A stretch of DNA of 64,000 nt, taken from NCBI GenBank assembly GCA_025331565.1, contig JAFREQ010000157.1:248001-312000 (forward strand), read 5' to 3'. Each line of letters begins with the position of its first letter. Position 1 is the stretch's first letter. Positions 12,801 through 25,960 of this stretch are shown here, one piece after another. The translations under genes and the position numbers were made by a program. The notes below the pieces were generated by a model that saw only the letters and a program-made list of their open reading frames with translations, had not been told where the DNA came from and did no database searches. Source of the DNA: Holacanthus passer (lineage: Eukaryota; Chordata; Actinopteri; Pomacanthidae).

Positions 12801-15800
12801 CACTACTAGCTTGGCCATTAAAGTGCATCTAATATAGAGAAAACAAACCATAATGTCATCTGCAACCACTTTTCTCTTTTTAGACCTGGAGCTTAACCAG
12901 GTTAATCAAATTAAGTTAAAGCTAAATAATGTTGAAACAAAAACCAGATTACTCAAGTAACTGCATGTAAATATAGTATCTGACAGCTTACAGAGGTGTG
13001 TGTGCTGCATACTGACACACCTGATGTATATACAGCACACAGGGATTGAAGGTACAGAGCTGTTAAGTCATGGTACATATGTGGGGGAAAAAATGCATTT
13101 CTTCAAAATGCGTTTTGTCTAAACTGTGCTTAAGAGTCTCAGCTCTTTTCAGCATTCACATAAAAACTAAAGTAAATGGCCTGACATGAAGAGCGCTTAT
13201 CCCACAAGTCAGAGGGAGCTGAAACATTGTCTGTCACCTGGCCTCCCTTATCTTCTGGCCAACACAATGTCTGACTCATTGCAGCTCTGAAAACTCCACA
13301 TTTGGAGCTCGTGAAAAGGACGAGACATCCACAGCAGCGTATTTCCTCACAATCAAAGCCGTACAAAGGAAGAAAAGGAGAGCACAGACGCTGGAGAGTT
13401 ATCCTCATGAATATCTGGCAGGGTTTTTTTTTTCTTTATCCTCCTGTCGACAGCTTGTCTGATTCTTATAAAACCCATCCTTCACTCATGTCTGTTTGTC
13501 TTTCATTGAATTGGCTGGAGATATCTTCTCTCCACTCATTGACCTTGAGAAGCAAACTAAGAATGTTTTCCACTCTTCGCGAATTTCAAGAGCGAAGAAA
13601 CTTCATTTTTTCAATGCGAAAAAGAAATAAAGGGGAAATCAGTCATTTAAAAAAAGGAGGCTTTAAAAACTATGTGTCTTTCTCTGAAAACTGCAAAGAT
13701 CACCAGCCCCGAAGATCCTGGTGTTGAGAAGCCAGACTAGATTCCAAGGCTGACTAGTTTATTTTCTCTCTGCCATTTTTATCTCTCTGTTCACATGCTG
13801 TTCAGTGTCCATTTATCCGTGGTGAGGGCTTCTCCTTGGCAGGAACGATCACTTTCAACAACAGTCCCCGCGAATCAGAGCGACGTGTCACATCGTTCTA
13901 GTGACAACTAACGACTACCAATGTATCTGGGCAAGCTGCCAGAGCGCTGGGCTAGGAACAGCCTGGGGGTGGAGTGGGGGGGCGGCGTCGGTGGAGGAGA
14001 TGGTGGAAGTGGGGGCTGCACGCTCCAAGGAGACAGAGGTTTAGCTCACATGTGGCGGCATTAAAACCTCACATCACATCCCCTCAGTCAACAAAGTCCC
14101 TTACATATCATGTCCCGAGAGATTGGATCAATCTGCTTTGAGAGGCTGACTCTGATACTGTATGTCTGGAGGCCGGCGGAGACAGGAGTCAGAGAGCCCA
14201 ATAACCCGACTGATGAGGGGGGGGGGCTGAGACATGGGGGTCATCTGATTCATCCAGCAGTCAAGCCCTCGTTTCCTCTCCACCCCTTTGCTCATTTCTA
14301 TTCCCAAGGTCAAGGAGGTCAGCAAAACTTTACTCTGCATATATGTTTTTTGGCACCGAGATTGAGAGTAAAACACACTATTCCCATAAATAAACACTAA
14401 TTGGTGGCTAATTTTCTTAGTTCTTGCCTGGCTGATTCATTGCCTCTGGGCTAGCATGAATTATTCATCCAAGTGGCAAAACAGCTTTATGTAGAAACCT
14501 ACAAGGCACCGCATTCATTATGTCGAGTAATTCCAGGCACTGACGGCTGGTATTAGAATAATATGCATATTGGGTATTCTTTTTTTTCCCGGGGCATTGG
14601 CAGGCAGTAATAGCGCTTCCGTTGGCAGGGACTGAGAGGGATGCAACACCCCTCATGGCTGACAAAACCCCCTTGTTTTGACAGAGGATTGAGTGAGGAG
14701 GGGAACGAGTGTTTCGGCTCTGCCCTCGTGGAGAGAGGATTAAGCTGTGTGGCCGTGCTGCCGGGTGGCGCGGGGAGTTGGTAGGTTACGTTATCGTGTC
14801 AGTCCTCCCTCCCGTGGCACCGCGGATCTGCGCTGCCCCCGTGACTCCAAAAGAAGCACCTGGCCGGGCCACGGGGAGCTCATCAGGCTCGCTGTTCTCC
14901 CTCGGGGGGGGCGAAGCTGCATCGTGCAGTATCCTGAGTCCGGCTGCAGAAGGAGGGCAATTCAAAGACATATATACTGTGAGGCTACAGGTCCTGTTTG
15001 TGCTTGGGAATAAGCACATCCCCGCTATCACATCTAGATGTTTCTGCTGTACACAAGTTTACGGCGACAGCGGCAGAGCAGGGGCGACGAGCCGGACGAG
15101 AGATGGTAAAACAGAAATGTCAGTTCAGAGCAGGGCGAGACTCTTAAATGGCAGCAGGCGCCTGGCTGAGGTATCCGTCTTCCCAAGTGTTCCCTGTCTC
15201 CGCAGATCTGTCGCTGCGCCGGAGATACCTCGCCTCCGGAGGGAAACGCCGTGTCCTCAGGCAATGGCAACATTAGCGTGAGGAGAACATGCAGGGAACA
15301 CGGGTGGGCTGCAGCTGGTTCCTCTGCCCTGTTGACATCGCAGGCAGGATGAGGAGCCTCGCAGGACTCAGTGATTTGTAGGTTGAAATACAAAGAAATG
15401 TAGCTTAAAACTGGGCTTATTGAGGCTGTAAAGTAAAATATTCAATGCTTATTTTTCCACACATTTTTAGCTGAGGCCCGTTTACTATAGACATTCTCGA
15501 GACTTTTCAACCCAATTTAGCTGCGAAAGTTCCCGGTTTTTGACCTAAACCTCATCCAAATCATGTTTCTAAGAAAAGTAAAGAAACAAAAGTTGCAATT
15601 TTGGAATATAAAAATCAATTAACTTGACCTGAAATGTCAAAAATCAATGCTGCTTGGCTACACAGCCATATAAAAATGAATGTCACAATTCTTAGTGTGT
15701 CACATTTTACATGCACTGTTTGTTCCTCTGCTGTTTCAATGCAGCAGATTAACCTTTCAGTCCGCTGGTTAAAGTGACAGCTTCTTAAAATAGCAAACCG

Positions 15801-18800
15801 ATTTCATTATCTTATTAAGCCAAGTTGTTTTCCGGAGTTAAAAGAACCCCCGCTGGCAGAATAGTAGTCTCCAAAAATTGCTGATTGAGTTGACAAACTC
15901 TAAAACTGTATTCCCACGCTCAGTCAAAGCAGTGAGGACCAAAAATATAGGATCATTGCTGCCTGTTTGGTATCATTTAAGAGATCTCCGGTCAATTTGT
16001 CACTGTTTTGCACCAAAAATCCCTCGGTCAGTCGAGACCTCACGACAATAAACTGTGATCTGTCTAATAGAGCGTGCATGTTTGGAGGAATTATCTGTAT
16101 TTCAAGTGTTTTCCTCATTAGACTCAGTATCAGAGTGTGTACTGCCACATATTAGGGGGCATTACCGTCATGCATGCCCACTGGGGTGGAATTCAGCCCG
16201 TCTCTGGACGCAGAGTGGGAGATATTTTACATGATGTTCATTTCAAGAAATTAGCCAACCCAGGGCGAGGTCAGGTGACGGGCTCTGCCGTGCAACAACT
16301 GTGCTGCCAGGCTGTTATCAATCCAGTCATAACTATATGCTCTGATTCAAAGACCACTTACATCCAAGGACAGCGCTCTTAAGTATTTTTGATTCAAGAA
16401 CACAAATGAGGAAGGACACGATTTCACGGCTAAGACATTTTTCTTGGAAAATCACGCCTGCGAGACAGCTGCTGTTGACTTTCTCCTATGAGAGCTAATA
16501 GTGCAGATATATTAAACATTTAAGCAAATCTCAACATATTCCCAAGTAAATTGAAAAGATGTTTAAAAACTTATTAACGGGCAAAGGATAATATCCCTCC
16601 TGGAATTAGGGATTGACGGAATTGGAGCAACTCGGGCGAAGCGTTAATTAAGCGCGGGGTTTGAAGGTTCGACCGCTGCAGCCAGCGGATTGTCTGGCAC
16701 CCGGTCCAACATCATCGCAAGAGGCCTCGACGCAGGCCTAATGCACACATCTAAAATGTCAATGCACGTCTGCGTGATGATTACATATTACGCACATTTT
16801 AAGAAACGTCAGCGATGCGAGACCAAACTATTCAGACAGCTCAATCTTTACCCTCGGAGGGCAAATCTTACAAGCCGTGACAGAAAGTCACACACTGGTA
16901 GAGTACAACAGTAATGAAAAATTGTGATGGAATCTAGATAAGAGTGATATCATAAATCCAGAGGCAGAAACCAAAGGTGAATTTTCAGAGTAAATGTCAG
17001 CTCCTCCCACAGGAGGATAAGCCTCTATGCCTCGCCACTGTCACGGCTCCATAGTGTGTGTGCTAGTGTATTACTTTGAGATAAGGTGCACACATCCGAG
17101 GGCGTCCGATTTAATTTCTGAAAATAGTACCATTTTACAAGTGTGCGAGATGAACTTCCACCTCACCGAGCTACTTATAACGATTAGTTTGAAATTTCAA
17201 AAATTGTCTTCTTCCACAATTCTAGATAATAGTCCAATGAGCACACAAAACAATGTGACCCCCTCCGCTGACCCTCTTTGTGGCAGGGAAATTGCCTCTA
17301 ATGACATGCTGTAGCTCTGACACATTAAAAAGACTTCTCTTACAGCGCTGCCAATTGACACATCTTCAGAAAAATTCTCCACATGCAATAAATATGGCAA
17401 CCCACTGTACCAGAGTGCAGCAGAAATCCATTTTTGCCCACAGCAATAATCTTGCATCATCACTCACTCCAAATCATACTGTAGTACCTTGATGTAATAT
17501 GACAACTACACATGATTTTGAATAGAATTTGGAGGATGAAATAACCTAATTTTTATAGCATGGAGTTGGAGGGGGGAGTGTGTTTAAGAGATTTGCACTG
17601 CTGGGCTCGCAGCAGCACACTTGGGCATTTGAAATTAGGAGCCGTCAAAGTAAAACACGTAATTATCTCGGAGAAAATGAATGTGCATGAATGCATTAAC
17701 AAAAATTAATAAGACTAATCCTAATCTATCTTTTTTCAGTCAGGTGCTCCTGGAAAAGCTGGACAATCTTTGGGGATTTCTTCAATTAAAAATGTGACAC
17801 TAAAGCTCAGACCTGGTTATTATAAATCTCACCCCACCTTCGTTTCATCTTCCAGCCAAAATCACATATTTTTCTGTTGTCAGTGCCGAGGCAGGCACTA
17901 ATTACAACTCATACATAATCTTTTATGTAAATGTTTTTGCCTTCTTTGATCTCCCCGTGTAGTCGAGGAGAGCCAGATCACAGACTTGGGCTAGATCTGT
18001 CACTCGAGTCAGAAGGATGGAAGTGAAGTGGAAGGAAATCTGATTTGTTGTGGTGTTTGTCAGCCCATGAGTGCAGAGGATGTTTGATCAGGTCATTTCG
18101 TGTTGGGGGTCTAAAACAAACATGGTCAAACCACCCAGATCTTTCATCCCAATCTTATGGGACAAACAAGCTTAGCCTCAGATGTGAACCAGTGAAGACA
18201 GAGGATAGACGGGGATTTGAACACCTTTTAGTCTCTGGATTAATCTTTCTTAAGCTGCGATGCTTCTTTACACAGTTCTTTAACCTAATGAAACGCTATA
18301 TGTTAGAGCGAGTCATTTTTCATGATGAACTTTTAAATGGCTTATATAATTCTAAATTTCAATGACGGATAATGATTGGTGCTGGAAATAAATGGGGCAA
18401 GCAGCGGCCATCAGTATCAGTATGAAACCAGCTGAGCAACACAACTCATATTGTACCTCATTAGCTATTACTCAAACATAACATTGGAGTAGATCCCTGT
18501 GGTTTTTTTTCTCAGGCTTAAACATAGCTGGGGGCACGACAGATAGAGGCCGACTGTACGTTACTCCTCCTACCAAGAGAAAGGTCAACCCTGACACCCC
18601 GTAAGGAGCCCTCAAGCTCTGGTGGACATAAGGAAGTCAAGCTGGCTTACAGAGAGGCAGAAGGGCGAGACAGGAGGAACCGCAGGCAACCTCAGGCACC
18701 GTCATCACGCCCGAGTTTAAAGGCTTGGTTAACTCAAGTGATGAAAAAAAAAAAAAAACCTTATTAGCTCACTTACCTCTCGTGGTGTGCAGATATTCGG

Positions 18801-21800
18801 GTTTTGAGATTTATGTGTGATCATTCTGCAGCATTCGTGTTACTTGATAATCGACCATTTCAACAGACTTGGTGTCATTTCTCAGGTAGAAAGTAGTCCC
18901 AGTAAAAAGTGTTCACAGCTCTGGATTAACCAGGACACCGTGGAAAAACTGGTTGCTGTTGAAATCTATTAAATGTCGTTTTTTTCAAATCTATCTCTCT
19001 CAGAGACGAACGCAGAAAAATCACCATTAAATGAAACCTTCATACTAGATGTAAGAAATTATGTTTTGTATGTCTGCTAAAGTGACCAATGAGGTGACAA
19101 ATGGCGATATCTACGTAAAGGTTTTAGGCATTAACTAACATTAGCTGCTGGCCACACCAAACCAAATAATCAGTACAAACCTCTGCGTATTAAATTGAGT
19201 AATGCATATTTCTTCCAAATTTCACTTTTTATTTATAAGAGGAAAAACATGCTTTTTCCTTCCAAAAGCAGCCTCATTTTATGGCGTATTAGCTTTTGTT
19301 ACGAGCACAAATCACTTGGTTATGTCACTTAAATACATGTTGATCCACGATAAAAACCAAGCTCCAAGAAGAAAAGCAGCCAAGGTTCATTCCAGCCAAA
19401 CCCGGCTCTTTGAAAGCGAGAGCAAAAGAGAAAGACTTGACAGGGTATAATGAAAAGGAAGAGATTGAAAAGGAAAGCGCTGCTCGGTAGAAGACGTGGT
19501 TACCGGGTCTATCTTTGGTCGACCAGCGGGGAGTTTTGCATTTGCAGGATTTTGATAGGGAGAGTGTAGGTGTTCTCTCCTTCTGTGTGTTCTACAAATG
19601 AACATGACGGGCTTAATTCACTGGTGTGAGGGCCAGACCTGCTGTCCTCTCCTTTCCTCCTGCCAGTCTGGTTACTGCCTCGCTCGTTCTCTCACGCCGT
19701 GGTGTCACCAATTAGCCAGGGCCCAGGTTTTATTAAGGCATCGCGGCCGCTGCCTGCCACCTTCTGTCACATCCCTGAAAATAAGCCCGAGATGGGGCCA
19801 CTACCTGACACACGGGGACGAGCTGGAAAACACAACACACATGGACGCAAGATACCAACAGTGGCTACATGCGACAACACACATGCACAGTTATGGAAAG
19901 TGGCCACTATCAGAGACACACACTATAAACACAGTCTATGTGTTTATGTGCACAAACGCCTACACATGCGCATGCTTGGATGCAGTCGATCTGTCAACGT
20001 TCGAGCGTCTTTTGTTCAGATAATTATAGAAATGAAGGCTGAATGATGAAACACAGAACGAGAGGAAGAGGGGGGAAAAAATGGAAGAAAATTCAAGGTG
20101 TTGATATCAAACTAAAGTCGTGGCAGCTATAGCATTGTTATGCATAAAACAAAGACATCAAAATATGACACCTCACGACACCCACAAGACGAAAACTCAA
20201 CCTGGAGTTAATCAGCAGCAGTATTTGCTCTATGCTTAGAGCTTTGTTTGAAAATCTTCTTTACTTGCATCAAATGATGTCTGAGTTTTGTTCCAATACT
20301 GAAATGCTGAATTTGTACAAGAACGTTGCCAAAATGTTAGAAATGGCAAAATGTTGAGATTCACACATGATTCCTGACCTTGGAAGCAGCATTTAAGTAA
20401 ACAATCTTATGCATTTAGTAGATACTCTCTTTTAAGTTAACACAAGCGAGAAGCCTTGCAGCGCTCATGAAAAAAATTCTGCGGTTCAATGAGCCAAACG
20501 CTGCTGACAAAGGCCATGTGATATGATCGAATGCTCCTGAACAGCTACTAAATGCACATTGCGGTGAGATCGTTTCCTCATCTGGGAAATGCTGATTTAA
20601 ACCAGGGACTTTATGATCAAAGAATAAGTAACAAGATCAGAAACTCGATGGCAGCTCGCTACCTGATTGTTTTCAAAGCTCTGTTCCACAAACACGTTTC
20701 TGTCCGTACCAAAAAAAGTATTGAGGTTCGATACCCGGCCCTAATTATGCTCAAACTTTTCCCAGTATTTCTGAGTCCAGTCACACAGCAGCTTAGTGCA
20801 TCCTCTGTACATTTCTGTCATTCCAGCCACGGCGGTGCTATTCTGACGGTTTGGAGGAAGCACAGCTGGGGTGATGCCGGGGCGAGGTTTTCCCCAGGGT
20901 AAGGAACCTGGTGGGTTGAAGGGGGGAGATTTTCAGACACACAGGTGCTGTTGAATATTAGTCTCACGGCAAGAAGTCTGGGCTCATGGGAGTGAATTAT
21001 TCATCCTCTGAACCCAGCCTGTGTGCCTCTGCCTCACCAGGCTACTGCAAAGCCTGATCTGTGATGTTTGATGCTGCTGCAACTTCCCAGAGACCAAATA
21101 AGGCAGAGCTGCTCCGAAGATGAGCCACGCCGGCCTGTCCGAGGGAAGTGTGGCATAAAATGCACCATTATCAACACTTAGCTCTGCTCGTGTTCGTAGT
21201 TCAATTAAGTCATTTAACCATCTAAAGAAACTATATGCAGCTACATTCAGTCCACTAATGTCTCGAGCTGAGCAAAGTATTACAAGGCTAATTTAAAAGA
21301 ATTCAGTATTGAGTCATTCTTCAGTATAGACATGACATTATTTCACTGATTTAGTTTGGTCATGAGGAGGTTGAACATAAGATCTGGCACTGAGATGATT
21401 CACTTTTGAGGTTATTTTTGGCTTCAGCAAATGTGATGCAGAATAGAAAGTAATACGTACTCAGAAAACTGTCCCTTCTGTCAAACAGAGCACGAGCAAG
21501 TTGTTCACTTCCTTGCAATGTCGTAATATAATTGCTGTTAACTGACTCAAAACATCAAGACCTCATGTTCGTCCGCTCTGGAAAAATCTAACAAGTACAA
21601 CATGTGTCGTCTGGTGGCAATCATATGTTGAACTGCAGCGTCGGCCTAAATATGACTTTACATCTACTGTGGAAATATATTCAAAACTACTGTACAACAA
21701 CAACAACCACATATTGGCTATTGTTTGTGTGGTTGGAAAGCGACTATCAGAACAATGACATTAATCCTGCTAATAATCTCAATAGCCCATTACATGAAGT

Positions 21801-24800
21801 CTGGTTACGGTCAGATTTGTGGTTAAGTATTCAAATGTTCACTTTCAGTTTCATACGCCGTTTGTTCGCTAGTCTATTCATTTCAACCATTTACACAACA
21901 TGGAAAGAGAAATGGCAAACTAGGAATATGGTGGCCAACACTCTGACAAGCAAGAGAAAATGAAATAGATATTTAGATTTGGTCAAACAAGCCTATGTGG
22001 GAAAAAAAACATGCTTATGGTGTGAATCCACTGGCTCAGATTTCTTTCTTGTCCCCGTCTCTTTTTATAAATGTCTCTGCTGCCTACCTTCAGCCGGGAT
22101 CCTATTATGAATAATGCCCCATTTAGAGATCTGGGAATGGCAACAGGGAAATCCTCCGTTAGCCTTGGGACTTGCTCAAAGACTTAGTAGGACAGGGAAA
22201 AAGATATGTTTGCATTTTAGTCAAACCATGGAGCAGCTTGAGCGACGGGTAATGATATTCACGCCACAGAGAAATATTCACATTAGTGTTCAGAGCATTT
22301 TAGTTGTAGTTCTCGAGGCTATGTGCAGAAAGACAACCGGACAAACTGCTTTAAAAGTCAAAATCCAACCAAATAATCACTATAATATAAAAGTGTAATA
22401 TTAAAAACATGTTCACTCTGTTGTAACTTGTTTAAGTGGAGTGCTATTCATCATGATATGCGGAGCTGAGGCGGTCGGCCTGATGATAACGTTGCTGAAA
22501 AACCAACCGGTGCTAGAGGCTTTCCGCATTAATTACTCCTTTTGCCCTGATACCAATACGTCTCTGAGACATCCCATCCAACTGAATTTATCCTCCCGGC
22601 CGGCGGCGTACTATCATTACAATCAACTTGTCAGATTTTCACCGGTTTGTTTATTCAGATGTGCATTATTCCAAAAACATGTGTTTTCAACTTTGTTTCC
22701 GTTTGCAATGCCGAGCTGCACCCACACTCCTAATGACTCCTGTGCCCTGTAATTTCTTTAGCGTGGCAAACTCTGATTACAGGGTGGGAGTCAAGCTTCA
22801 AGCCAAGCATCATCTTTTCCAGTTATTGTTTTGTGTTTGCTCTGTCTTTAACACGGGCCCTGCAGCTGTGTGTCTCAATAGCCGTGTCGATGAAGCAGTG
22901 TTTAACACCAAAAGTGATTTAGTACAACAGTTCGCTGCAGCACAGCCCGTCGCTACTGATTTTCAATGCATCGTTTGTTCAGGCACGCCGGCAAATTAAA
23001 CAAGGAACAACGTGTTAAAAACTGACGGAGCTGACTCATCGTCTTTGATAGTGGACTGTCCGGCAGTTCGCCGAGCCGCCCCCAGAAGAGCTATTATGGC
23101 ACTTGTCTCATGTCAGATTTAAGTGAGTTAACAGACTGTCAGAGGGACGAGCACAAGTGAGAATATCATTTACGTTGCGATAAGAGGTTTGCCACATGGT
23201 TAAAAACTAAAACGGTGATTGACGTTGAAGGAAAACACCAATGCATCGTCAATTCCTTTCCCACAAGCTCTGTCCAGTTTCAGGGCATAAAGGGGCCGTT
23301 CACATTATCATCGTTTTCCAAAAGCTCAACGAGAGACAACAGTGCATCCTCTCTCCAGCATCTTTCCCTCTCCCTCCTTCCCTCTGCTTCCGAAGGCATG
23401 GACACCCCCCTCAGGCTCCGGAGTGACCACCCTGCCTGGTGCCGAGCGTACAGTAATGCCATTAAACCTCTCCCCGGGGAATCGGTCACGCCGAGGTTTG
23501 AGCTTGGGGCCAATACAAAAGAGACCCATTTGAAAAGGAGCCAAGCCCAGCCCGAGGAGGTCAGAGGGATGTTTACAGAACAACAGTCTCTTATCGGCCG
23601 TACGCTTCCCCGAGGAGTCTCCACCACAAACAGATAACAGCCTCCAAATAGGCGCCGGAGTGTGACCGATAGGAGTATAATCAGGTACATTCTGCTTTGG
23701 GAGGAAGAAGTGGAGGATAAGGGTGGATAATAGTGTGCTCGACTGTTAGCGGTGAGATCATATGCTGGAGGGACACGGCGGCATTAAAAATATACAGTGG
23801 GTAAATAAAAGTTGGAACACGACCCACTCAAAAGGACATTAAAATGTATAGGATTTTTTTTTAACATCCTAATACCCATTATTCAACAGGACCAGCGAGG
23901 CCTAATTCATCCTCAGGGATCGCTTCATTATTGAACAGTTAAATAGTCAATAGGTTCAGGCGAGGCAGCTTTTAGCACAAGGGCAAATAGACAGTGTAAA
24001 AGCCAATGCAAATAACTGGCACTCAAACAAGGCCTAATGCATTAATGACTGCATGACGTGCGCTAATGTGACGGCAACAGATTCAGACTGACAGTAATGG
24101 AGAATTTTGCCCCTGGTTATACTCATAAGGCCTGGCTGCGGGGGGAGGAGGAGGAGGAGGAGGAGGGATGTACACCTGCCTACTGCCTGAGCCTTGACAG
24201 AAGCCTAATAAATAACAGGAGACAAGGTGAAACAGCAGTAGCAGCCCCCCCCTCCTCCACCTACACCACCACCAGTCGTGTGAGCGGCGTCAAGCCTACG
24301 CAGACAGCTTTTTGGCACGAAACAGAGTCTCCTCCAAGTTTAGGCGAGCGCACTTGTCCCGTGAAGGAGGCAACTTGAGTTATTCATGAAATTACAGAAA
24401 CTTTGCACCTTCTCAACTACGTGACTCAAAGCGGCAGCGGCGGGTGTTTTTTTTGGGGGGTATTTTTTTTTGACAGCCTTGAAATTAAGCTTCAGGCTTC
24501 AGGTCAAGGCTACACGCTCACCTGAACCAAAAATCAAAGTGTGTTCTATCAGAATCAATTCCAGTCCACATAATAACCTCCTGGGTTATAGGCGACGATG
24601 CTGAATAGAAACAAGCCGATTGAACAGCAGGTTTTGAAGACAAGTGAGGAATGTGCCGGGGTCAGGGTCAATCCAATCTGGGTGTGAAAGCAGCACTGCA
24701 ACTTGCCAGTCATTGGTCGCTGACACGGATTTAATTCTCATGAGGGAGCATTTTTCAAAAGATTTTTAAAAAAAATTTTTTTAACAAAAGTTAGCCGACT

Positions 24801-25053
24801 TCAACGCTCATATGCAGATAGGAAGCCTGCGAATCAATCGAGCCGACACACTGTAATGTCCTGATTTAAACTGCTTCTCCTACGCCTCCCTCGTTCCCCT
24901 CCTCCTCCTCGTCACCATTAATAACAATTGAGACCCTTGGAGCATTAATTAGTGATTTTTTCCTGAGTGCCTGGACTCTCTGAGCCACCTACAACGAATG
25001 CAGACTTCTGTAAACATGATCCGCTGCATAGTAAGTTGTTTTTCTACCGAGGC

Positions 25054-25076
25054 TTTTTTTTTTTTTTTTTTTTTTT
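25054..25076. repeat. Poly(T) run
   Basis: A run of 23 T residues. About 55 bp downstream (25131-25190) lies an imperfect CT-rich tract. Reading frames through either are artefacts of the low complexity. Confidence 0.85.
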
Positions 25077-25599
25077 GTAGACATGTTGATGAGATCACAG
25101 AATTGTTCGAGCATGCCTTCCACACACAAACACTTTCTCTCTCTCTCTCTCGCAAACACTCTCCTCTCTGTCTCTCGCTCTCTCTTCATTAGGCAGCCCC
25201 TGTGCTGGCCTGTGTGCGATTCATTAGCTTTTATCCTCTTCATTTGAAGAAGGAGCTGTGTATAATTAGAGCAGCTCTGTTTGTCCAGCATCCTTCACAC
25301 AGTCACATCTCAAGGCCAATTATCATTCCGTTGCAGAGCTCCCTGATAACGTAGCCACATCAGCCGCCTCGAGAATGAACTTCAAACTATAACTGCCTCT
25401 CAAGAATGTAAATAAAAATCACTTGCAAATCAACAGCTAATGATTGAACGTGGAGTGGCACTCCAGGGATGTGAAGATGATCATCATATTGGTCGACTTG
25501 GAAGCGTTTTCACTCACTTTCTTTGGCTTGAAAAGTGGCTGTGTGAGGCCGACACTTAACCAATTTCCACACTTTCAGTTGAGTTCATGAGTGTTTGGA

Positions 25600-25960
25600 C
25601 GGTCACATGTTTGTTGTGTTACTGCAACACTTTGACCTTTCAGTCATCATTTCATTTCAAAGTGCTTTCAGCTTTAATTTCAGCTCTAAGCCTTAAATTG
25701 AGCTTTAATTTCAGTGGAGAAATCACAGCCATTTTACACAAAGCGCTCCAATCTCAGGGCAGCGCAGCAGGACAATGATCCCAAACACATAGCAAAAGTT
25801 CCCAAAGAGCTTTTTATGGTCAGCAGTGGAATGTTACTGACCGGCCAGCTCGGTCATCTGACTCCAAATTATCATGTCTTTCACTCGCTGAAGACCGGAC
25901 TGAAGGTGACTGAGGAGTCAGCTGATGTCGGAGGGTCAGCGCTTGGAGAGGATTCAACAC
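25600..25960 (+). mobile_element. Tc1/mariner-like transposase remnant
   Basis: The plus-strand frame around 25760-25800 reads QQDNDPKHIAKVPKELF, the hallmark of the segment around the second catalytic aspartate in Tc1-like DD34E transposases (QxDNDPKHT). Downstream residues LTGQLGHLTPN correspond to the usual W-P-S-Q-S-P-D-L-N-P segment in degraded form, followed by a lysine/leucine-rich SLKTGLK stretch. Only the C-terminal part of the catalytic domain is present. There is no intact DNA-binding region, and I see no terminal inverted repeats. The upstream blocks 'ttactgcaacactttgacct' and 'agccattttacacaaagcgc' belong, from memory, to the same fish element. It is a dead fossil copy in a presumed intron. 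Confidence 0.65.

Noticed and set aside
14709..15281. 190-codon plus-strand frame in a GC-rich stretch
   Set aside because: No domain, signal peptide or splice support. GC-rich DNA has few stops, and frames on the opposite strand are equally open, so chance is the better explanation.
23215..23690. Overlapping 136-140 codon frames on both strands
   Set aside because: Open frames on both strands over the same DNA without domain content point to compositional chance.
24949..25291. Minus-strand frames rich in Lys and Arg/Glu
   Set aside because: They translate the poly(T) and CT repeats (KKKKKK, RERERE) and are low-complexity artefacts.
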